DNA of 59,694 nt from NCBI GenBank assembly GCA_934678955.1, contig CAKUSI010000001.1:1-59694 (forward strand). The letters run 5' to 3'. The notes below the pieces were generated by a model. The model made no database searches. It was given only the letters and a program-made list of their open reading frames with translations, and was not told the DNA's origin. The stretch comes from an uncultured Austwickia sp. (GTDB lineage Bacteria > Actinomycetota > Actinomycetes > Actinomycetales > Dermatophilaceae). Shown piece after piece: positions 55,116 through 59,694 of this stretch (position 1 is the stretch's first letter; each line of letters starts with the position of its first letter). A program made the position numbers and the translations under genes.

Positions 55116-55870
55116 AGGGCCCCCCAGAAGTCCTCATCCATGCCGGCCGAGTTCTTCGCGTCGCCGCGGGTTGCGCGGGTGCTGCGCCCGCCCGCGCTCG
55201 CCGCACCGCGGCCGGGCACGAGCTGGAAGCGGAGCGGGGTCTGGCCGATGGTGATGACGGTGCCGGCCTCGAGCTTCGCCTCCCTGAAGCGCTGCCCCTC
55301 GATCTTCGAGCCGTTGGTCGAACCGAGGTCGCGGGCCAGGCCGGCCTCGCCGTCCCACACGATCTCGAGGTGCTTGCGCGAGGCGGCGGTGTCGGAGATG
55401 CGGATGCCGCAGTCGGAGCCGCGGCCCACGACGGTGACGCCGCGGGGGAGCTCGTGGCGCGCGCCCTCGACGTCGATCGCGGCGATCCAGCTCACGCGGC
55501 CCTCGACGCGCGCGGCGTCGACCTGGAGCACGCCGCCCGGCAGCGAATCGTCGGCGCGGATCTCGACGTCGGCGTCGCCGAGCAGCTTGTAGTTCTGGCG
55601 CTCGGCGTGCTTCGCCACGATGCCGCGCAGCTCGGCCTCGAGGGTGTCGGCCAGCTTCAGCAGGCGGTCGGCGTCTTGCGGGGATACGCGGACGAGGAAG
55701 CGGTTGGGCGCGAGCACCCGATCGCGATCCACCACGACCGCCCCGATGTCGAGTTCCCGCTTGAGGGCCGAGCCGATCTCGACGGGCTGCACACCGGAGC
55801 GAAAGGTGCGCGCGAAGGCGCCGTTGACGGCTCGCTCGAGCGATCGCTCAACACTGTCGAGAAACCCCAC
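55112..55870 (-). CDS. fhaA: FHA-domain protein FhaA
   Basis: A 252-residue cytosolic protein: the N-terminal DUF3662 domain (SVERSLERAVNGAFARTFRSGVQPVEIG in blocks, RFLVRVSPQDADRL) and C-terminal FHA domain (VVGRGSDCGIRISDTAASRKHLEI in blocks, DLGSTNGSKIEG). FhaA binds the phosphorylated pseudokinase MviN in mycobacteria and restrains wall synthesis. GTG at 55870 with GGAAGGGAG upstream; first gene of the cluster's minus-strand operon (fhaA-fhaB-pstP-rodA-pbpA-pknA-pknB). Confidence 0.92.
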   Translation of the reverse strand: MGFLDSVERSLERAVNGAFARTFRSGVQPVEIGSALKRELDIGAVVVDRDRVLAPNRFLVRVSPQDADRLLKLADTLEAELRGIVAKHAERQNYKLLGDADVEIRADDSLPGGVLQVDAARVEGRVSWIAAIDVEGARHELPRGVTVVGRGSDCGIRISDTAASRKHLEIVWDGEAGLARDLGSTNGSKIEGQRFREAKLEAGTVITIGQTPLRFQLVPGRGAASAGGRSTRATRGDAKNSAGMDEDFWGAL

Positions 55871-55991
55871 ACCGCTCCCTTCCGTCCTGCCCGCCCCTGC
55901 CGAGTTCGCTTCAGTTTACCTACTTTGGCTCGGATTCCAGTGTGCTGCTAAGCTAGGTGAGTTGTTCGGGCTGCGGCTCGAACGGCCACTC

Positions 55992-56074
55992 GCGCAAGTG
56001 GCGGAATGGTAGACGCGCTGGCTTCAGGTGCCAGTGCCCGCAAGGGCGTGGGGGTTCGAGTCCCCCCTTGCGCA
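55992..56074 (+). tRNA. tRNA-Leu (anticodon CAG)
   Basis: Class II tRNA with a long variable arm. The acceptor pairs GCGCAAG (55992-55998) with CTTGCGC (56067-56073), discriminator A. The anticodon stem CTGGC/GCCAG (56018-56022 and 56030-56034) holds loop TTCAGGT with anticodon CAG (56025-56027). The T-arm GGGGGTTCGAGTCCCCC is perfect. CCA is not encoded. tRNA-Leu at this site next to fhaA is the usual actinobacterial arrangement. Confidence 0.95.
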
Positions 56075-56086
56075 CGGGTAGCGAAA

Positions 56087-56118
56087 AGCGGCGGGATCCG
56101 AGGATCCCGCCGCTTTTT
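56087..56118 (+). terminator. Rho-independent terminator of tRNA-Leu
   Basis: A perfect 13-bp stem, AGCGGCGGGATCC against GGATCCCGCCGCT with a 2 nt loop, followed by TTTTT. It lies 12 nt after the tRNA. Confidence 0.9.
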
Positions 56119-56350
56119 CCGTGGTGGATCCGTCCCGCCGCGATCCTGCGAGATCATACGAGTGCCGCGAGTACATCCGATTTCGCGCAAACGGATGCGC
56201 TCCTGGCGATCGAGTGACATCTCGTCTCGCCACGCTCCCGACCTTGAAGACCGTCGGGCCGGATCCGCTACGGCACGCGCGGCAGCAGACGCTCAGGCGG
56301 GGCTGAGTAGGGTGGGAGCCGCACCGCGCCGCTCTTGCGAAAGGAACCCG

Positions 56351-56812
56351 ATGACCGTCAGCCCTCGTGCGCTGTTCCGGAGTTTCGCCCTCGCCGAGAT
56401 GTTCACCTGGGCCGGGCTCATCTCAGCGATCGTGCTCCGCGCGATGGACGTCGTGAACCTCGTGCCGATCGCGGGCGGCATCCACGGCTTCGTGTTCCTG
56501 TGCTACTCGGTGACGACCGTGTTCGTCTGGGTCAACCAGCGGTGGCGCCCCTCGATCGGGCTCGCCGGGCTTCTGTGCGCGGTGGTGCCGTTCGCGACGG
56601 TGCCGTTCGACAGGTGGGTGGATCGGCACGGCCTGCTCAAGGGCCACTGGCGCCTCGCCCCCGGCGGCGACGCACCGGTGGGCTTCATCGAGCACCTGCA
56701 GGCCTTCGTGCTGCGCCGCCCGATCCTGTCGGTCGTGCTGCTCCTCGCCCTTGTCACCGCAGTGTTCGTCGCGCTGCTGTGGCTCGGCCCGCCGCAGCTC
56801 CCCGGCAAGTGA
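56351..56812 (+). CDS. DUF3817 membrane protein
   Basis: A 153-residue integral membrane protein of the DUF3817 family: FRSFALAEMFTWAGLISAIVL opening, the HGFVFLCYSVTTVF helix and the ending block FVLRRPILSVVLLLALVTAVFVALLWL. About four helices are predicted. The central region HGLLKGHWRLAPGG is a soluble loop. Function unknown. GAAAGGA lies 7 nt before the ATG. Confidence 0.82.
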   Translation: MTVSPRALFRSFALAEMFTWAGLISAIVLRAMDVVNLVPIAGGIHGFVFLCYSVTTVFVWVNQRWRPSIGLAGLLCAVVPFATVPFDRWVDRHGLLKGHWRLAPGGDAPVGFIEHLQAFVLRRPILSVVLLLALVTAVFVALLWLGPPQLPGK

Positions 56813-56836
56813 CTCGGGGAAGCCGCGCCACCTGAC

Positions 56837-57421
56837 TCAGTGCTCGTGCGGATCCTTGTCGGCCTCGCGCAGCGGCTTGAGGGCGCCTGCCCAGCGCTCG
56901 AGCTGATCGAACATGACCTGTACGCGGGGCAGGTGCTGCGGGCCGGGCGCGAAGGTCTGGAAGTTCTCGAAGTCGGTCATGAGCGAGAACGCCATCTGCG
57001 TGCGCACTCCCGCGAGCTGCATCTCGGCGGCGACGCCGCGAAGGTGCTCGACCGCGCGCGCTCCGCCCGCTCCGCCGTAGCCGACGAAGGCCGCGGCCTT
57101 GTCGGTCCACTCGGTGTAGAGCATGTCGATGGCGTTCTTGAGCACGGCCGAGTAGGAGTGGTTGTACTCGGGAGTCACGAAGACGTACCCGTCGTACTGC
57201 GAGATGACCTGCGACCAGTCGCGCTGGAACTTCTCGTCGTACTGGCCCATCGCGGGCGACATCGGCTCGTTGAAGAAGGGGAGCGGGTGCTCTGCGAGGT
57301 CGACGAGCTCGTAGCTCGCGTCGCGGACCTCCGACTGCTCGAGGATCCACCTCGCCACCGACTCGCTCTTGCGGCCCGGGCGGGTGCTGCCGATGATGAT
57401 CGCGATGCGAAGGTCACTCAT
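56837..57421 (-). CDS. NADPH-dependent FMN reductase
   Basis: A 194-residue flavodoxin-like protein. IGSTRPGRKSESVARW is the phosphate-binding loop, VFVTPEYNHSYSAVLKNAIDML is the family signature (PEYNxSxxxxLKNAID), and FVGYGGAGGARAVEHLR is the second flavin-binding loop. It reduces flavins or quinones with NADPH. Starts at ATG 57421. It is separated from the Crp/Fnr gene on the same strand by 52 nt and could be under its control. Confidence 0.9.
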   Translation of the reverse strand: MSDLRIAIIIGSTRPGRKSESVARWILEQSEVRDASYELVDLAEHPLPFFNEPMSPAMGQYDEKFQRDWSQVISQYDGYVFVTPEYNHSYSAVLKNAIDMLYTEWTDKAAAFVGYGGAGGARAVEHLRGVAAEMQLAGVRTQMAFSLMTDFENFQTFAPGPQHLPRVQVMFDQLERWAGALKPLREADKDPHEH

Positions 57422-57473
57422 GGGGAGTCTCGTTTCTCTCTGGGTTGCGTCCGTGCGACGAACCAGTAGAACG

Positions 57474-58181
57474 CTACTCGTCTCCGGTTTCTTCCGATGA
57501 CTCATCGAGGGTTTCTTCCGATGATTCACCGAGGCGTCTGATGAGGCGGCTCAGCGCCGATTCCGTGATGCCGAGGTACGAGGCGATGTCGCGCTGGTTC
57601 ACGCGCCCGGCGATGCCCTGCCGCTGCATGAGGCTGCGGTAGCGCTCGGCGGTGTCCTTGGTGCGGAGATGGAGGATGCTGCTGTACTGCTCCTCGACGT
57701 AGGTCCAGAGGAAGGCGGTCTGCACCTCTCCCCACTGCGGATACTGCCGCGAGAGCTGCTGCACGACGCGGTAGTCGAGGCGCAGCACAGTGGTCGGCTC
57801 GATGGCGTAGGCGGTCATCGGCGGGATGATCGAGCGCTTGCCGAGCCGCTTGGAGACCGAGAACGGCGTGCTGTGGGAGTTCGCCCACAGCGGCAGGAGG
57901 CGGGTCGCGATCACCGATCCACCCACGAAGAACTCCGAGATCTGCCCCGCGATCTCCGGCGTCTCGTGCACCTCTTTGATGAGGCCGCTGAGGATGATGA
58001 GGATGTCGCGCTCGCTCTGCTCGACCTCGGCACGGGCCGGATAGCGGATGAGTTTCACGGTTCGGGCGAAGCTGTCCCACTCGGGGAGCGGCGAGCTCGT
58101 GTACCGGTTCGCGACGGCGTGCAGGACCGTGATCGCGGAGCGGATGAGCACCCGATCGCGCAGCTCCCTAGGCCTGTCCAT
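57474..58181 (-). CDS. Crp/Fnr-family transcriptional regulator
   Basis: A 235-residue regulator. Residues 30-145 fit the cyclic-nucleotide-binding/sensor beta-barrel (FARTVKLIRYPARAEVEQSE, FVGGSVIATRLLPLW), followed by a dimerisation helix and the HTH NQRDIASYLGITESALSRLIRRL. No Cys residues are present at all, so it cannot hold an FNR-type iron-sulfur cluster. The recognition helix keeps the SR pair of FNR but has Ser where FNR has Glu209. The acidic C-terminal tail repeats ESSEET and comes from a 24-nt duplication. ATG at 58181 has TATCCT and 8 nt upstream. Confidence 0.85.
   Translation of the reverse strand: MDRPRELRDRVLIRSAITVLHAVANRYTSSPLPEWDSFARTVKLIRYPARAEVEQSERDILIILSGLIKEVHETPEIAGQISEFFVGGSVIATRLLPLWANSHSTPFSVSKRLGKRSIIPPMTAYAIEPTTVLRLDYRVVQQLSRQYPQWGEVQTAFLWTYVEEQYSSILHLRTKDTAERYRSLMQRQGIAGRVNQRDIASYLGITESALSRLIRRLGESSEETLDESSEETGDE
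57487..57534. repeat. In-frame 24-nt tandem duplication
   Basis: Two adjacent copies (57487-57510 and 57511-57534) differing at two positions. They lie in the last codons of the Crp/Fnr gene and add eight residues (ESSEET core) to its acidic tail. Confidence 0.85.
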
Positions 58182-58292
58182 GGGCAACGAGGATAGCCGA
58201 CGCGCGGAGCGGTTCGGCCTGTGCCGACTGCCGCTGCAGTGTGATCCCCGGGTGCATCGAGTGTGAACCGGGGGTGACTTTCGCTGATCTGC

Positions 58293-58306
58293 TTGATCAT
58301 GATCAA
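58293..58306. promoter_or_regulatory. Perfect FNR-type palindrome
   Basis: TTGATCATGATCAA equals the FNR half-site pair TTGAT-N4-ATCAA exactly. It lies in the divergent region between the Crp/Fnr gene and the surface-protein gene, 99 nt before the latter's ATG. Downstream, TTGCGC and TATCAA at 18 nt spacing could be the surface-protein promoter. Confidence 0.6.
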
Positions 58307-58404
58307 TTCGGCGCTTGCGCCTGGTAACCAGACGTCCGTATCAATGATTCCGTTGGCGTTCGCAGACGTGCGCCAAGCATGAATTTTGGATCGGGGGGTC
58401 CCAA

Positions 58405-59694
58405 ATGAATACATCGATGCTGCCTGCCGTAAAACGGCGGGATCTCAGACGCAAGGCGCAGCGACCGGGCAAGGTGCTCAGGGGACTGCTGAGCGTGATG
58501 GCGGTGTTCGCCGTCGTCTTCGGGGGCGTGACGCCCGCGTTCGCCGCCAGCGGCGAGGTCGACCTCGTGAAGACGCTGGACTCCGTGCAGGAGAACGGCA
58601 ACACCACCGACGTCTTCCAGACCGGTGGCCTGGTCCGCTACAACCTCAAGCTGTCGTGCCTCTCGATGACCACCGAGTGCGTGACGGGAACGATCACCGA
58701 CGTGCTCGACCCGAACCTCGAGTTCGTGCAGGTCTACCGTCCGCAGGAGACCGCCACCTTCACCAGCTCCGCGAGCTACAACGCGGCCAATCGCACGGTC
58801 ACGATCGTGGCCGGCAGCGATGCGAAGCCCTTCATGGGCGGCGACACGGCGGAGTTCGTCGTGGTCGCGCGCGTGAAGTCGTTCCCGGCCGACAACCTCG
58901 TGCCGGGCGATCCGACGCACGGCCTGATCCCGAACACCGCGAGTGCGCTGCCGAAGGACGGCGACACCCCGCGCGTCTCCGGCCCCGTCGATATCAGGGT
59001 GCCGAAGCCCACCCCGGATTGGGGGGTCAAGAAGGTCACGGCCACGACTACGGTCGGCGTCGGAGAGACCGTCGGCTACGAGGTGCGGCTCACCATCCCA
59101 GTTGACGCCACGCTCGGCAACGTGGACCTTGCGAGTGCGGTCGTCGTCGACACCTACCCGGCCGGCGCGGTCGTCGTCAACGCCGACGGCGGCGTGGTCG
59201 ACACGGTGAACCACACCATCACCTGGAATGTTCCGGCCATGACTGTCGCCCACGTGGCGGCGAGCTGCGGCACCTGGGCAGGCGTCTGCGTCTCCTACGA
59301 CTGGGTGAAGCGCCCGCGGATCCAGTTCCCGGCGCCTCCGTTCGCCGATGGCAACGTGGTCAAGAACAACGTCGACGCGAGCTTCAACTTCGTAGACGGC
59401 ACCACCGGCACCGGCCACGACGACGTCGACGTGCGGCTGGTCACGGGCACCCTGAGCGCTTCGTTCGGAAAGACCGGCCCGGGGAACGCGACCGTCGGCG
59501 AGCGCATCAACTACAACCTCTACTACTACAACAACGGCACCCTGACGGCGCCGAACGTGGTGGTCGAGGATACGGTCCCCGCCGGTATCGAGGACCTCGT
59601 GCTGCTCACGCCGAACAGCAACGGGAGCACGTGGACCATCGAGATCCAGCAGGCCGGTGTCTGGTCGACGCTGCAGACCGGGACCAACTCGGTG
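58405..59694 (+). CDS. Secreted DUF11-repeat surface protein, 3' end outside window
   Basis: The frame is open for 430 codons to the window edge. The Arg/Lys-rich start, hydrophobic core (LLSVMAVFAVVFGGVTPAFA) and AxA cleavage near residue 49 form a signal peptide. The mature part has repeated beta-sandwich modules of DUF11 or isopeptide-adhesin type (GGLVRYNLKLSC, VGVGETVGYEVRLTIP, VGERINYNLYYYNNG), with matching TVPAG/TYPAG ends (VVDTYPAG, VVEDTVPAG). It is likely a large adhesin, possibly a sortase substrate, but the C-terminus is not visible. GGGGGG lies 6 nt before the ATG. Confidence 0.82.
   Translation, partial: MNTSMLPAVKRRDLRRKAQRPGKVLRGLLSVMAVFAVVFGGVTPAFAASGEVDLVKTLDSVQENGNTTDVFQTGGLVRYNLKLSCLSMTTECVTGTITDVLDPNLEFVQVYRPQETATFTSSASYNAANRTVTIVAGSDAKPFMGGDTAEFVVVARVKSFPADNLVPGDPTHGLIPNTASALPKDGDTPRVSGPVDIRVPKPTPDWGVKKVTATTTVGVGETVGYEVRLTIPVDATLGNVDLASAVVVDTYPAGAVVVNADGGVVDTVNHTITWNVPAMTVAHVAASCGTWAGVCVSYDWVKRPRIQFPAPPFADGNVVKNNVDASFNFVDGTTGTGHDDVDVRLVTGTLSASFGKTGPGNATVGERINYNLYYYNNGTLTAPNVVVEDTVPAGIEDLVLLTPNSNGSTWTIEIQQAGVWSTLQTGTNSV

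Noticed and set aside
12296..57921. GTGGATC as a strand-biased FtsK-orienting or Chi-like word
   Set aside because: Copies are found in both orientations in similar numbers within this single replichore segment. The enrichment itself is kept as a finding.
57474..58181. Oxygen-sensing FNR
   Set aside because: The protein contains no Cys, so it cannot carry an FNR-type iron-sulfur cluster.

Overview
The window comes from a high-GC actinobacterium. The right end carries the conserved origin-proximal cluster of Actinobacteria: ppiA, rhomboid protease, crgA, class E sortase, pabA-type amidotransferase, two PASTA Ser/Thr kinases, pbpA, rodA, pstP, fhaB, fhaA and tRNA-Leu. Kinase architecture, leaderless promoters and codon use (GAC, ATC, CTC dominant) point to Micrococcales, probably Microbacteriaceae (a Leucobacter-like organism is my guess). 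A DnaA-box-like nonamer at 44771 fits a position near oriC.

Layout. (1) 1-9017 is an accessory island of visibly lower GC. It holds a RhuM-family gene running into a complete QatABCD anti-phage operon, a broken large serine recombinase, a two-gene cassette (winged-helix-like protein plus PLD-like protein), and a broken helix-turn-helix gene on the minus strand. (2) 9196-21342 is chromosomal accessory content: a DUF1801-like protein, a PadR regulator with its membrane partner, SRPBCC protein, terpenoid-cyclase-fold protein, META lipoprotein, three MFS transporters, an M20 peptidase, an HSL-type hydrolase, a PucR-like regulator and an ArsR-SRPBCC fusion. (3) 21515-29989 is a heme/iron acquisition operon behind an IdeR/DtxR-like box: hmuT, hmuU, hmuV, then two large cell-surface proteins, the last with an HtaA-like domain. 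(4) 30058-33728 holds a hydrolase, Nudix protein, small membrane protein, ppiA and rhomboid. (5) 34051-44757 is a second lower-GC island, inserted between rhomboid and crgA: a C5 methyltransferase, two unrecognised proteins, a NERD-UvrD helicase, a DrmA-like helicase and a DrmB-like DUF1998 protein. This is a DISARM-type system with an unusual composition. (6) 44826-56118 is the cell-growth and division cluster, nearly every gene on the minus strand joined by 4-8 nt overlaps, followed by tRNA-Leu(CAG) and its terminator. (7) 56351-59694 holds a DUF3817 protein, an FMN reductase, a Crp/Fnr regulator and the start of a secreted DUF11-type surface protein, with a perfect FNR-type palindrome between the last two.

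The most interesting item is the DISARM-like operon: it has drmA, drmB and a drmMII-type methyltransferase but no PLD gene (drmC). In place of one large drmE it has two tightly coupled proteins plus a NERD-nuclease/UvrD-helicase fusion. Second is the uncharacterised winged-helix/PLD pair bracketed by recombinase relics. Third is a strongly over-represented heptamer, GTGGATC, found throughout the core DNA and nearly absent from both islands.
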